This document shows positions 15,089 through 24,751 of a stretch of 26,233 bases of DNA, piece after piece. The first letter of the stretch is position 1, and each line of letters starts with the position of its first letter. A program made the position numbers and the translations under genes. Source of the stretch: Neelides folsomi. Its lineage: Eukaryota > Arthropoda > Collembola > Neelipleona > Neelidae. The DNA is taken from positions 1-26,233 of the forward strand of contig JAQGBZ010000619.1 of the NCBI GenBank assembly GCA_034687125.1. Reading direction: 5' to 3'. The notes under the pieces were generated by a model. That model was not told the DNA's origin, ran no database searches, and saw only the letters and a program-made list of their open reading frames with translations.

Positions 15089-16968
15089 CCCAAATTATCA
15101 AAGGGGAAACCTCATTTGTCTACGTATGCAAAAATAACCTTCGATTTAAAAAACCATTGAATTGTCAAGTACTAAATTACCTTTTTGAGATTTAATTAAT
15201 TTTTAATTGATTGATTCAATTGATCTTTTGATTTCAATAAACGATAATGATTTACATCCATGTGATTAGCCAATAGATCAATTCACACTTAATGATGATT
15301 TTTTCAATGATTTCTCAACCACACCTGGTTTAAATTCTTTATCTCAAATCCTCAAGTGGTTTTTTCAAGTTTCCAATTTATTAATATCATTTTATCTTTG
15401 CACTAATTATCCATTTTAATGAACATTCATTTTATCACGTTTCTCAATGTTAAAGTAATATGAATATGCTTGAATTGAATGATATAGAAATATGTAGAAA
15501 ATACCATACATTATGCAATTATATGTAAATTTAATCTTACGTAAATACCCAATAAAAATCTCATTGAGGACAGTTGTATTCATTTAATGATAAACGCATT
15601 TAGTCCATTTGTACGATCAATTATTGCACTTTATCATGTAATTCATGTACATTAATTAATTAATGCAATTCTCATTTAAAAAATTATAATTTATTAGCAT
15701 AAAATTATAATGAACAGTAATGAACACAATACAAACATAATGAATTATAAATTATACCAAATACAATTATAATATATTTTAAATACATATTAATCTGTAT
15801 TTACTAAATATAAGAGTACATTACTAATAGTATCCCATATTGTGTAGTACCTAATATATAATTTAATTGCATTTAAAAATCCATTTTTAAACAAATACCT
15901 ATCATTGGCTTTAACTTAAACAGATATACTCGCACTTTATCTCCAAAGGTTAAAACATAGCACTTGAATGTTTGATAAAAGTATCCGTTAATTCTTCCCC
16001 TCAAAGTATTGGTAACTTGCTAAGTGTGTGGTTATTAAAAGATCAAAATTGTAAAGAGCCATTCGGACGAAGAACAAACAAACAAGGAATTGGGCTTATT
16101 TAGGAGATGGGAAATTGTTAAAATTAGAAGTGATGGAGTCACACCGATTGTGCCGTCCTTAAACTCATGACGCGGGAGTTGGAAAGCGTAGGCGGAGGTG
16201 AACTCTGCCCTCATTCCCATTGTTTACAATAAGCCTAATGATCATGTAAGAGATCATCTTTGAATATGACACGTATGAGATGATCTTAGCACATAGGAGA
16301 CATAATACGTATGAGCTTAACAAGTACGATCCTTGAAGAGATCTTTGCACGTAAGAGATCTTTTCACGTAAAAGATGAATTTGCACGTGAGAGATTATCT
16401 GCAAATCTGCACGTAGGTATGAAGAGATTTGAACAGGCGGAATATGTCTTGACAAGCAAATCATCTCTTGACACATAATGGAGCCAAGAGGGATTTATGA
16501 GGTGTGAGAAAGGAATTGTGTCGGCAATGGTTGAATTCTGATTTAAAAAGGGTGTTTATGTGGGATCCTCCACCTCTTGAGTTTGACTTGGCTCTCCTCC
16601 TGACAGACCCGAAACTTAGCAGGTTTGGGTTGACGGAATGCGGCCGTCGTGGGCAGACCAGAACCGTCGGCTAAAAATAATGCCCGGAACTAGGTCTCCC
16701 GGCTCCCTCGCCCGCTTCCAGTACCACAATTTACGCCCCATCCTCAATTCCTTTTTCTCATTCGAACTCCGGTTTAATTAAGCTTGATTCACCCGAGGAT
16801 TGGCTAATTGAAATTTTTGCCCGAACCGTCCTAAAATTAGTCAATACCATTTAATTAATTAATTAATTGCTAGTCCTTTGGAGCCAATTTAAGAGATAGT
16901 CAAAGAGTCTTTCAATTTTTAATGGTCAGTTTGGTTACGAGTTTGAGGCGAAGCGAATTTTGAACGAT
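15089..16968. other. Divergent spacer between ML copy 2 and the ankyrin gene
   Basis: About 1.9 kb without supported coding sequence. The left ~1.1 kb is very AT-rich. From about 16100 composition changes: 16120-16220 and 16560-16760 are clearly richer in G+C, and between them lies the CACGTA repeat cluster. The 16560-16760 block is probably the promoter or a 5' untranslated exon of the ankyrin gene. Confidence 0.5.
16245..16435. repeat. Degenerate ~20-bp repeats with CACGTA/CACGTG cores
   Basis: Variants of GCACGTAAGAGATCWTTT recur about every 18-40 bases: clear cores at about 16270 (ACACGTATG), 16348 (GCACGTAAG), 16365 (TCACGTAAA), 16384 (GCACGTGAG) and 16410 (GCACGTAGG), with weaker relatives such as CATGTAAGAGATCATC before and GCACATAGGAG between. 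Spacers are neither constant in length nor unique, so this is not a CRISPR array; it is a decayed minisatellite or a cluster of binding sites. Confidence 0.6.
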
Positions 16969-19080
16969 ATGGCGATTCGTAAGAATTTGTCCTTTAATCC
17001 ACTTAAGAATTTTATAATTAAAGTTTAATTAGAATATTTCAGTAATTTATTGTTAGATTTGATTTAATTTCGTTTATTTATATAGGAAAATTTGAAACAT
17101 CTTTTCAAAGCAATCCCCGATTGAGCTACAAGAAGGGCGTCCTTGTGGAAAACAACTCAAATGCCAAGATCATTGTCAATAATCCAGCTCTGGCCCTTTT
17201 CTCAGAATCTTCACAAATCAGTCAAAGTAGCAGGCAAAATGTAAACAATAACAATGTAAGGGAATTTAAATGACAATCAAAGTGCAAATTCAAACATTCG
17301 CATAATTTGTCTTTTCCATTCAATAAATTCACTACACATTTTAAATACAAAAAATATATTTATGCTTTAGATGCCCTTACATAACTTATTAAATTTTGAT
17401 TAATTTGTTTAATTATTTAATTTGTAGAAAACCTCACCTGCTGAATACGTCCCTTCCTTTGTATTAGTCGACGCCTGTAAGGAAAACAATGAATGGAAAA
17501 TAAGGGACTTGGTGAAGAAAATCATCAATCTTCCCGATTGTGATGTCATTGCAAATTTCAAAGATCCGACAGGAAGGGTGAAAAGTTTAATAATTAGAAA
17601 TTAATTATTTTAATTTAATTTGCCATAAATTGTAGCACCCCAAGAATCTGTCAATTAATGTAGTTTAGTTAATTTAAATTTAATAATTTTACAATTTATT
17701 GATATTTGACTTTATAGACATCTTTGAGTTATGCTTGTAGCAGTGGGAATGTCATCATTGTTGACCAATTGACAAAAATTCCACATCTTGACCCAAACTG
17801 CCCAGACAATGAAGGAAACACTCCGCTTCATTATGCAAGCCAAGCAGGTATTTATCTAAAAAAATTCTTAATTGTAATTTTTATACACTTATTATATAAC
17901 TACAGTAAAGACTCAATTAAACGCCCCGGCGTTTATTTGTAAAAATAAAACCTAACCTAACCCCGGCGTCTATTCGAAACCGGCGTTTATTTAAATAAAT
18001 GGTTTTATTCAACCCAAATAGTTTAAAATTCTTAATAAACAGCGTTATACATTAAATAAAACCGCAATTCATGCACAATTTTTAACATAAGGTGATTTGA
18101 CCCGGCGTTTATTTAAAATCTCAATTTCCACCCCCGGCGTTTATTCGGACCCGGCGTTTAATTGAAACCCGGCGTTTAATTGAGTCTTTACGGTAACTAC
18201 CTTACTATAAATTATTAATTGTAAAGTTAAATGTTTGATAATTGAATGCATTCTAATTAATTCATTAATTAATGATTTTAAAGGGCATTCAGAGGCTGTG
18301 GATTATCTTCTCAAAAAATTTAATCGTATCATCAATCCAAATGCAAGAAATTCTGCTGGATCTACACCGTAAGAGACAATTCAATAATTCAATAATTAAT
18401 AGTCAAATTCCATATTTAATAAAGCATGGTTCTTCGGTAGATTAATCAAAGCAGCATTGACAGGAAGGACACGAATTGTCAAAAGTTTGATTTGTTCAGG
18501 TATTTTATTAAGTAAAATCTTCTAATAAAAAATGATGTTAAAAATCATAATAATATAAATAAATTATCATATGATTTACAATATCGCAAAAATTTAGTAA
18601 TATAATAAAAATATTTTTAAAGGTGCCGTGTACAATTTACGTGATGATAGCAGAGGATTAACGGCAGTTGAATGGGCCCGCCTTTGCGGCCGCCATTCTT
18701 GTGCTGAGGTTATTTTGAAATGTGCGAAAGACAACTTCCAAGAACCGAGCCCTTACACTCGACTTGTAATTTATTAATTAATTACTTTTTATATATTTTT
18801 GATTATCAAATTATTATTTTATTAACTAAAATTAATGTAATTAAATGTAAAGGTGGCTGTTGAGGAAGAAAGGTCTTCAGGCACAACTTCAGCAGAGAGT
18901 TCTTCCTGGCTGAAAAAGAAGATCAAGAATGCATTGGGGAAATCAAGGGAGACTTCAAGAAGCACCACAATCATTTCTTCATCAAGAATTCATCACCAGT
19001 CGCAAAGGTCATCCATGGCTGAGGAAACCGTCAAGTTGGCAATTCCTCAGTTGCAGATTACGCCGGCCATCAGACGATGA
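16969..19080 (+). CDS. Ankyrin-repeat protein, ANKRD33-like
   Basis: Eight exons: 16969-16978, 17086-17255, 17428-17577, 17718-17847, 18284-18368, 18441-18499, 18623-18765 and 18853-19080, giving 324 aa with closed phases. About four ankyrin units are visible: PTGRTSLSYACSSGN (107-121), DNEGNTPLHYASQAG (140-154), NSAGSTPLIKAALTG (176-190) and SRGLTAVEWARLCGR (211-225), preceded by a degenerate one. The order, the near-identical spacing and the GLTAVEWA..CGR unit recall vertebrate ANKRD33/33B (photoreceptor ankyrin), a protein-binding adaptor linked to transcriptional repression in photoreceptors; that match is from memory. The tail is basic and Ser/Thr-rich with no repeat. The first coding exon is just 10 bases; the frame upstream is closed by TAG at 16897, supporting this start. 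AATAAA follows the stop at once. Confidence 0.88.
17903..18193. mobile_element. Pogo/Tigger-like MITE, 291 bp
   Basis: The ends are inverted copies with one mismatch over ~23 bp: left CAGTAAAGACTCAATTAAAC, right (reverse complement) CCGTAAAGACTCAATTAAAC, both continuing GCC. They are flanked by TA (17901-17902 and 18194-18195). CAGTA-type ends with TA duplication are typical of pogo elements. Inside, CCGGCGTTTA or close variants recur several times next to each end in opposite orientation, so the whole element is a nested inverted repeat. It lies within an intron of the ankyrin gene, between exons four and five. Confidence 0.82.
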
Positions 19081-19866
19081 ATAAAAGGAAAATGGAAATT
19101 CAATTGTTTCTTTTATTAATTTAATTTGAATCATTGGCAGAGTTTAGGGTCAGTACTTGATTAAATATCTCAATTTTCCCATACAATAAATAAATTTAAT
19201 GTTTTTTTATTAATACACAAATCTATTCAAAATAAATTCAACTGTGAATTATATTCTAATTAGACATGAATTCTAAGAGTCTTACTAATCTAAAAATGAT
19301 TTTTAATCCAAATTATCCTTACTTTTGGAAAAGAACAGCAAGATTGAAATGTGAAAAACGAGGAATTTTAGACCCTTTTCTGGTTATTTTTAATTCGAAA
19401 AAAGAAATCTAAAAATTTATAAAGTTTTGACTCACTGTGACTAGTTTTCCCAAATTCTATGTGCTTTATTCATTTATATTTCCAAATCTCCCTATTTTTT
19501 AAAGAGATACATTTAATTAAATATCATAATTATTTATTCAAATTTTAAGAATCATCTCACCATTTAGCGTCTTTACAAGATCAAATTTCTCAAAGTTCAC
19601 GATTTTTTTCTCCAAACATTCTAATGCAATAAACAATCGAAAAAGGCAATGAATTAAAATGAAACAAATAAAATGATAAAAGACCAACGACTTTTTATTA
19701 TTACATCTTTTTACAAGCTCATAATTCCTATAAAAATATAATCTGAGGGTGAGAATATAATATATATGTACCTAACATAATTTTTAAAAACAATAATGTG
19801 GACCATAAAACTAAAAGGACAAGAATTGGTGGAAATTATATGAAGTGGTAATTGAATTTTTTGATT
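19081..19866. other. Convergent 3' spacer
   Basis: AT-rich spacer between the ends of the ankyrin gene (+) and the first Gly-rich gene (-). Beyond poly(A)-type hexamers (AATAAA directly after the ankyrin stop) nothing is recognised. Confidence 0.6.
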
Positions 19867-20733
19867 TTATCCTTTATTGTTACTCGACCCTTTTGAGCCA
19901 GAAGACATTCCTCCTTGGCCTCCCATTCCACCTTTTCCTCCACTCGTTCCCCCGCCGTTTCCCCCATTCCCACCATTGCTTCCACCACTTCCTCCCCTTC
20001 CACCACTTCCTCCGCTCGTTCCCCCACCGTTTCCACCATTGCTTCCTCCTCTTCCTCCACTTGAACCACCAAATCCACCATTTCCTCCATTTTGGCCATT
20101 CGATCCACCAAATCCACCGTTTCCTCCATTTGATACACCAAATCCACCGTTTCCTCCATTTGATCCACCAAATCCACCGTTTCCTCCATTTGATCCACCA
20201 AATCCACCGTTTCCTCCATTTGATCCACCAAATCCACCGTTTCCTCCATTTGATACACCACCTACTGCTCCATTGTTAGATGTTTTTAATCCTCCTCCAC
20301 TGCCGCTTGCTCCATTGTTAGAACTTCTAAATCCTCCACCTCCGCCGGCTCCACCTCCACCGGCTCCACCTCCGCCGGCTCCACCTCCGCCACCTGCTCC
20401 TCCTCCGCCACCAGCACCACCGCCGCCGCCTGTTCCTCCTCCCCCACCAGCTCCTCCGCCACCGCCGCCTGCTCCTCCTCCCCCACCGCCGCTACCTCCG
20501 CCGTTTCCTCCACCGCCTCCACCTCCTCTACCATAACTTGCCTAAAACAAATATTGACAAATATTTATAAACAGATAAAATTAAATTGCCTAGATAAATA
20601 GTTTAATCATTTGTTCACTTTATGTTATTCTCGTTAAAACTCAAATTGTTTAACTGATTTAAACACATCAATAATTTTTTAAACTTACAAATGAGCAGCC
20701 GATAATTAAGGCCAAAACAAATAAAGTCTTCAT
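19867..20733 (-). CDS. Secreted glycine-rich protein A
   Basis: Two exons: 20733-20689 and 20541-19867, giving 239 aa. Exon one is essentially the signal peptide (MKTLFVLALIIGCSF, cleavage likely near AS-YG). The mature protein starts YGRGGGG and has three blocks: a poly-Gly stretch broken by Ala/Thr/Ser, a linker with FRSSNNGAS and LKTSNNGA, then five near-perfect ten-residue units SNGGNGGFGG encoded by a 30-bp minisatellite, and a Gly/Ser/Asn tail ending in a lysine-bearing SKGSSNNKG. No catalytic domain. Such proteins occur among arthropod cuticle, silk/adhesive and antimicrobial Gly-rich peptides; the sequence does not decide among these. Its mirror-image neighbour (Gly-rich B) shares architecture and motifs. 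Confidence 0.88.
20102..20256 (-). repeat. 30-bp coding minisatellite, about five copies
   Basis: On the + strand the unit is TTTGATCCACCAAATCCACC + GTTTCCTCCA, repeated head to tail about five times in near-perfect form. Some units have GATA for GATC, changing Gly to Val (FGVSNGG for FGGSNGG). The period is a multiple of three, so copy changes keep the frame of Gly-rich protein A. Confidence 0.85.
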
Positions 20734-20778
20734 CTTGGTTAAAATTTTCAATTAACTTTTAATAATAAACTTTTCCAG

Positions 20779-20785
20779 ATTTATA
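20779..20785 (-). promoter_or_regulatory. TATA box of Gly-rich gene A
   Basis: Minus-strand sequence GACTATAAATCTGG lies about 46 bases upstream of the start codon, the same distance as the TATA box of the divergent Gly-rich gene B. Confidence 0.65.
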
Positions 20786-21602
20786 GTCCTTCAAAGGCAA
20801 ATATTATTTTATATGTCGAATTATTTTCTCATATTACGCAAATAAATCAAATATTTGAACACAAGCAAAAATTCTGCTGCCATATTTATGAGAAAATTAA
20901 AGAAGATTTTCGATTAAAATTGAGGATGCTTTTTATGTAAATAAATGAATCAAACATTCGTATTTTTGATATTTACTTATTCCCATTCTAGGTCAATATT
21001 AAATTTTTCAAGGTTATAATTTACAATTAGATTTCCCTTTTATCCATTATTGCTAAATATCTATTACCAATTAATTTATTATAATAATTTATACAATTAC
21101 ATATCAGAAATAAAAAAATACATGTAAGATATTTGTAAGTACTTTTAGGTACTTTTTATTCAAATAAAAATAATATCAATATAAAAATGTTCATAATAAC
21201 GACTATCATTATCTTTTATTCTACTTAAACTGGCAGGAATAATAAGAGAAATAATTGTAGGAGATAAACTGAAATAATTTAGAAAGAAAATATGTAGGTA
21301 ATTAACTTCTTTATAGAAAGTCATGTATAATCCTTTATTAGCATACTGTAAATGTCTGTTCTATTTTCAATAGGACAAAATTTTTTAATTTTGCAAAAAT
21401 TAATATTTTAGGATTGACGTAATCCTTAACCAGACTTTTCCATGCTCTGATTTGTTTACTTTATTTCGTGCCTGGAAATCACTCCGGGAATGAATAGAAA
21501 ATCACCAGTTATTTGAACTATAGTTGACGTAAGCTGACACGGCCTTGATAAATCTCCAGATCCCAATTATACAACGAAAAAGATTGTGTAAATTCAAATT
21601 CG
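20786..21602. other. Shared upstream region of two divergent Gly-rich genes
   Basis: About 0.8 kb between two TATA boxes that face away from each other. No ORF or repeat of note. It presumably contains the enhancers of both genes, but I cannot pick out specific sites. Confidence 0.55.
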
Positions 21603-21610
21603 TATAAATA
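21603..21610 (+). promoter_or_regulatory. TATA box of Gly-rich gene B
   Basis: CGTATAAATATGAG places a strong TATA box 45 bases upstream of the start codon, implying a very short 5' UTR. Confidence 0.7.
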
Positions 21611-21647
21611 TGAGCATGTGAAGATACGTAAAAGAAAGTGAAGAAAA

Positions 21648-22159
21648 ATGAAAGCTCTCATCCTTCTCGCTCTTGTTGCTGGAATTGCCGTAATTTAATC
21701 ATTTAACAATTTATCAACTTCTTTAACTATGCTAATCCAAATCCCAATTAAAATTAATTTCTTTTATTTTAGGTCGTATCTGCTGGATACGGTAGAGGCG
21801 GCGGTGGTGGCGGAGGAGGCGGAGGAGGCGGAGGAGGCGGAGGAGGCGGAGGAGGCGGAGGTGGTGGAAATGCTGGAGGTGGTGGCGGCGCTGGTGGTGG
21901 CGGCGCTGGTGGTGGCGGCGCTGGCGGTGGTTTTGCAGGAAGAACTTCTAACAATGGAGCAAGTAGCAATGGAGGAAGCGGCAGTGGAGGATTCAGAACT
22001 TCAAACAACGGAGCTCGACCTTCGTCAAACAACAACAACAACAATAACAACAACAATTTCAACAGCAATAGTCGCCCAGCTCAAAATTCTAATGTCGACA
22101 TGGACCAACTTTCCAACATGTCACCCGATGAAATTATAGCCATGTTTAACAAAAATTAA
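21648..22159 (+). CDS. Secreted glycine-rich protein B
   Basis: Two exons: 21648-21689 and 21773-22159, giving 142 aa. The signal peptide is MKALILLALVAGIAVVSA, split by a phase-0 intron at the same place as in protein A. The mature protein begins GYGRGGGG, has a very long Gly run, then GGAGGGG units, FAGRTSNNGASSNGG, FRTSNNGARPSS, an Asn homopolymer of about eleven residues (AAC/AAT codons), and a polar, slightly acidic end (DMDQLSNMSPDEIIAMFNKN) absent from protein A. The SNNGA motifs and N-terminus show common descent with protein A. An AATAAA poly(A) signal is at 22167-22172. Likely secreted structural or defence protein; role unknown. Confidence 0.88.
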
Positions 22160-22166
22160 AGAAAGA

Positions 22167-22172
22167 AATAAA
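22167..22172 (+). terminator. Poly(A) signal of Gly-rich gene B
   Basis: Canonical AATAAA eight bases after the stop codon. Confidence 0.6.
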
Positions 22173-22313
22173 CACACTATTTTGCAAAATTTAATCACAT
22201 TTAATTTGCATATAATTAATTAATTTTAATGTAACTTTATTCATTATTATTTTAGTAAAATTTCAATAATTACATGTAGTTATTACATTTTAAATATTAC
22301 ATTTAAAATTATT

Positions 22314-22595
22314 TCATCCAGTAAAATTAAATAACGATCCAAAAAGTCCATTCGGTCCGATTGGGAAATAAGTGAGATTCATAAATGGCCAAAAAAGTTT
22401 TTCCTCAGCCTTTATTTCAATGTCTTCCTGATATATAAAACAAATGAGAAATATTTGTTTTGTAATTAATGGTAGTTATAAAATATTGTAGTAAGTATTC
22501 ACAATAACTTCTCTTACATCTTGTTCGGACTCTGAAAAAGAAAACGTTGCAGAAAATAAAAAAGTAACAAACGCTAATACAAGAATAACTTTCAT
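22314..22595 (-). CDS. Small secreted peptide, unrecognised
   Basis: Two exons: 22595-22518 and 22427-22314, joined in phase 0 at a good donor (GAT|GTAAGA) and acceptor (TATATCAG), giving 63 aa. Residues 1-20 (MKVILVLAFVTFLFSATFSF) form a strong signal peptide, followed by an acidic stretch (SESEQDEDIEIKAEEK) and a hydrophobic C-terminus with FWPFMNLTYFPIGPNG and two possible N-glycosylation sites (NLT, NFT). The acidic stretch before a hydrophobic mature part recalls a propeptide organisation, but there is no Cys and no dibasic cleavage site. I do not recognise the family. It lies tail to tail with Gly-rich gene B. Confidence 0.7.
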
Positions 22596-23322
22596 TTTAA
22601 TTTTGTAAATGCAAAAGTTATAATAAGGAATTAAATCCAGAATTTTGAAAACAATTAAATTGATTTCAATCCAATTGATCCAACAATTAAATTGATTCCT
22701 AATGAAAAATTAAACATATTTATAGGAAAACAAAGTCCTTCATTTGAAAGTTTTATTTTAATTGAACAATTTGGAATTTCATGCAAGCACCTTGATTCTA
22801 TTGGTTTGAAATTTTTAATGATCTTTTGGTTTAGTTTTATTAAAAAAATTCGTTTAATCCTCTTCCTCAATTAAATATTAGTCTAAAATCATGTGGATAA
22901 ACAAGTAACATGTTACTTAATAAAAATTATATTAATTACAGTTGTTTTATATGTGTAATAAGTAATTTACGTAAGTATTTAATATAACAATTATTTCATG
23001 GTCATGTCTCAATCAATAAAGTCAATGTCTTTAATATTTGCCTAATTGGTTAATCTGCATTTTTTAATTTGTCTATTTAAAATTAATTTAGCTTACTTAA
23101 GTATTTGCAAATTAATATAAATATTAATATACCATACATCCATGTATCTTAAATAAATAATATAGCTTATTTCCTTTCAATGCAAATATTACAAGGACCA
23201 GCCAATAGTGAAATTATTACATAAATGAGTAAGCGTATGTGGTAAAATGATTCTATACATCATGATTTGAATAAATGAAATATTTTTATGAGTTAAAGTT
23301 AAATTAATGCACTAGTGAATTT
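22596..23322. other. Intergenic AT-rich spacer
   Basis: No supported gene. Opposed 60-70 codon ORFs at 22655-22874 overlap each other, are Ile/Phe/Lys-rich as expected for random AT-rich sequence, and have no motif. Confidence 0.55.
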
Positions 23323-23547
23323 TTAATCGATTCTTTCCAATTCTGATGTTCTAACATTGAAATTTCTTAATTGATGTTGCATGGTATCCTGTCCGTGGAA
23401 GTGAATTGGTTTGCGAGGATCTTCGTTGTTCAATCTCGCCACGAAGAAATGATTTGGAGCCTTGAAGACATCGTAAGTGTTGTCGTGGATTTTCCTCATG
23501 ATGTAAATGAGAAATCTGTCATTTGACCAATGCATTCCATTTGACGC
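23323..23547 (-). CDS. Unrecognised coding segment, probable last exon
   Basis: An open frame from an acceptor-like AATAG at 23548-23552 to TAA encodes ASNGMHWSNDRFLIYIMRKI... ending RTSELERID, 74 codons. It also has its own ATG at 23535 (70 aa). Composition is protein-like (HWSNDRF, DVFKAPNHFFVARL, HFHGQD; many charged residues and His) and unlike surrounding AT-rich noise. No signal peptide and no domain I recognise. Entry at the acceptor is phase 0. Upstream on the same strand is another coding segment (23715-23921), but that one ends in its own stop, so how they join is unclear. It may be the terminal exon of a gene whose first exon uses an internal donor, or a separate small gene. Confidence 0.5.
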   Translation of the reverse strand, partial: ASNGMHWSNDRFLIYIMRKIHDNTYDVFKAPNHFFVARLNNEDPRKPIHFHGQDTMQHQLRNFNVRTSELERID

Positions 23548-23714
23548 CTATTTTTATACGAGTAATTATACATACACGTTAGATCTATTTCAAAACTTCA
23601 TAATTATAGTACACATGCAAGTATATATGTATTATTTGCACCTAAAATTAAGAAATTATATGTACCTACTCACACTCACTGAGTGAGTATTGTCTGATAA
23701 TATTAAATATTTAT

Positions 23715-23921
23715 TTATTGTGCTTCTGTCGGATTCCCAGAGAAAGTTTGAATGATTGCGGCTGGAACGGCGACAATTGCTGAATTGATGGATTTGGATC
23801 CATAATCTGAGATTCTCCGACTGAGCCATTCGTTCCATTCACTCCGATTCCAATTGGCATATCCAGGGTCTACTTCTGAATTGAGAATGTGCCGTTGTTG
23901 GAAATCCGTCCAGGCTACCAT
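23715..23921 (-). CDS. Unrecognised coding segment, 68 codons
   Basis: ATG at 23921 to TAA at 23715 encodes 68 aa starting MVAWTDFQQRHILNSEVDPG and containing WNRSEWNEWLSRRISDYGSK, Trp-rich and polar, then a hydrophobic stretch SAIVAVPAAIIQTF. It looks like real protein, not AT noise. To splice into the segment at 23547-23323 (phase 0) it would need an internal donor; GAA|GTAGAC inside codons 16-18 is the best phase-0 candidate and would remove most of this segment. So either two isoforms, two small genes, or a decayed gene. Family unknown. Confidence 0.45.
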   Translation of the reverse strand: MVAWTDFQQRHILNSEVDPGYANWNRSEWNEWLSRRISDYGSKSINSAIVAVPAAIIQTFSGNPTEAQ

Positions 23922-24751
23922 TGTATTTTTTACCTTTTTACTATTTCTTTATTTTTGAGCATTTTTATGAATATTTATTAAAAATTTTTAAGTTTGTAAA
24001 ATCCTTTAAATGTTATTTTAAATCTTAAATTCTATAGAATTTGGTTAAAAAACCAACCAAATTAATGCTCATGGACAATAAATTATCATAAACAGTCATA
24101 GTTTAATATAACCAATAAACATGATACATGAAATTCAATATTGTTTTTGGTGTGATATATAAATCTAATTATCTACTTTATTTAGCATTAAAATAATTAT
24201 CAAAAAATAATGAAATGTTAAGAGTTTGGTAAGATTATAAGTTTGAATGAGTTTATATGAGCAAATCGGGCTAATTATTGGGAGATGCACATATAGTTGT
24301 TTTTTAGTTTATGTTTCAAGATCCCTGAATATTCAAGGTTGAATCCTTCAACCACTTCAATTTCCATTTCCAGACCTAACATTCCTGTACTTTGCATTAC
24401 ATTTCCATTTCCAGTCCTAGCATTTCAATCTTGTAATTAAAATCAAGTTCTCCATTATTTATTATCCATATATAACAAAATAAAACTTAATATCAGTACG
24501 TTAATATATATACATACAATTAGAAATATCATATTAAATAGAAAATTTATATGTGAGAACCAGACCAAGTTACGAAATCGATAAAACAGCACATTAAAAA
24601 ATATCCTCAGAAAATATTTACCTTTAAGCGTGCTATTTTTTTGTGCCGCTAAAAGAGATAAAGGAATGAAAAGATAAAGCGAACAAAAAGATTATATTGA
24701 ACAATTTTAACATTTATTAAGATTTAATTTTTGAATTCGGTTATTTTAATC
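23922..24751. other. Spacer upstream of the UGT gene
   Basis: AT-rich; probably contains the UGT promoter. Holds a direct repeat of about 25 bp (TTCCATTTCCAG-CCTA-CATT) at roughly 24362 and 24404, and two AGATAAAG (GATA-type) sites near 24656 and 24672, under 100 bases before the start codon. No gene seen. Confidence 0.5.

Noticed and set aside
16245..16435. Possible CRISPR array
   Set aside because: Repeats are degenerate, about 20 bp, spaced irregularly with no unique spacers, and the genome is eukaryotic.
16560..16760. GC-richer block considered as an RNA gene (tRNA, snRNA or 5S)
   Set aside because: No tRNA T-loop/anticodon arrangement and no recognised snRNA or rRNA sequence; better explained as promoter or untranslated exon.
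20286..20534. Glu/Val/Ala-rich minus-strand ORF within Gly-rich gene A
   Set aside because: Frame-shifted reading of the same GGA/GGC tract (GAG/GTG/GCG codons); the Gly frame fits the spliced gene.
19836..20536. Long Pro-rich and His/Phe/Leu-rich ORFs on the + strand opposite Gly-rich gene A
   Set aside because: They are antisense shadows of GGN codons (CCN on the other strand) and of the 30-bp repeat; no start context, splice signal or signal peptide. The minus-strand frame has a signal peptide exon and TATA box.
21769..22068. Leu/Pro-rich ORF opposite Gly-rich gene B
   Set aside because: Antisense shadow of the poly-Gly and Asn codons.
22655..22874. Opposed 60-70 codon ORFs
   Set aside because: Two overlapping frames on both strands, Ile/Lys/Phe-rich, no motif; typical random open frames.
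23660..23690. ACTCACTGAGTGAGT short palindrome
   Set aside because: Only 7-bp arms; too short to support an element or a specific binding site.
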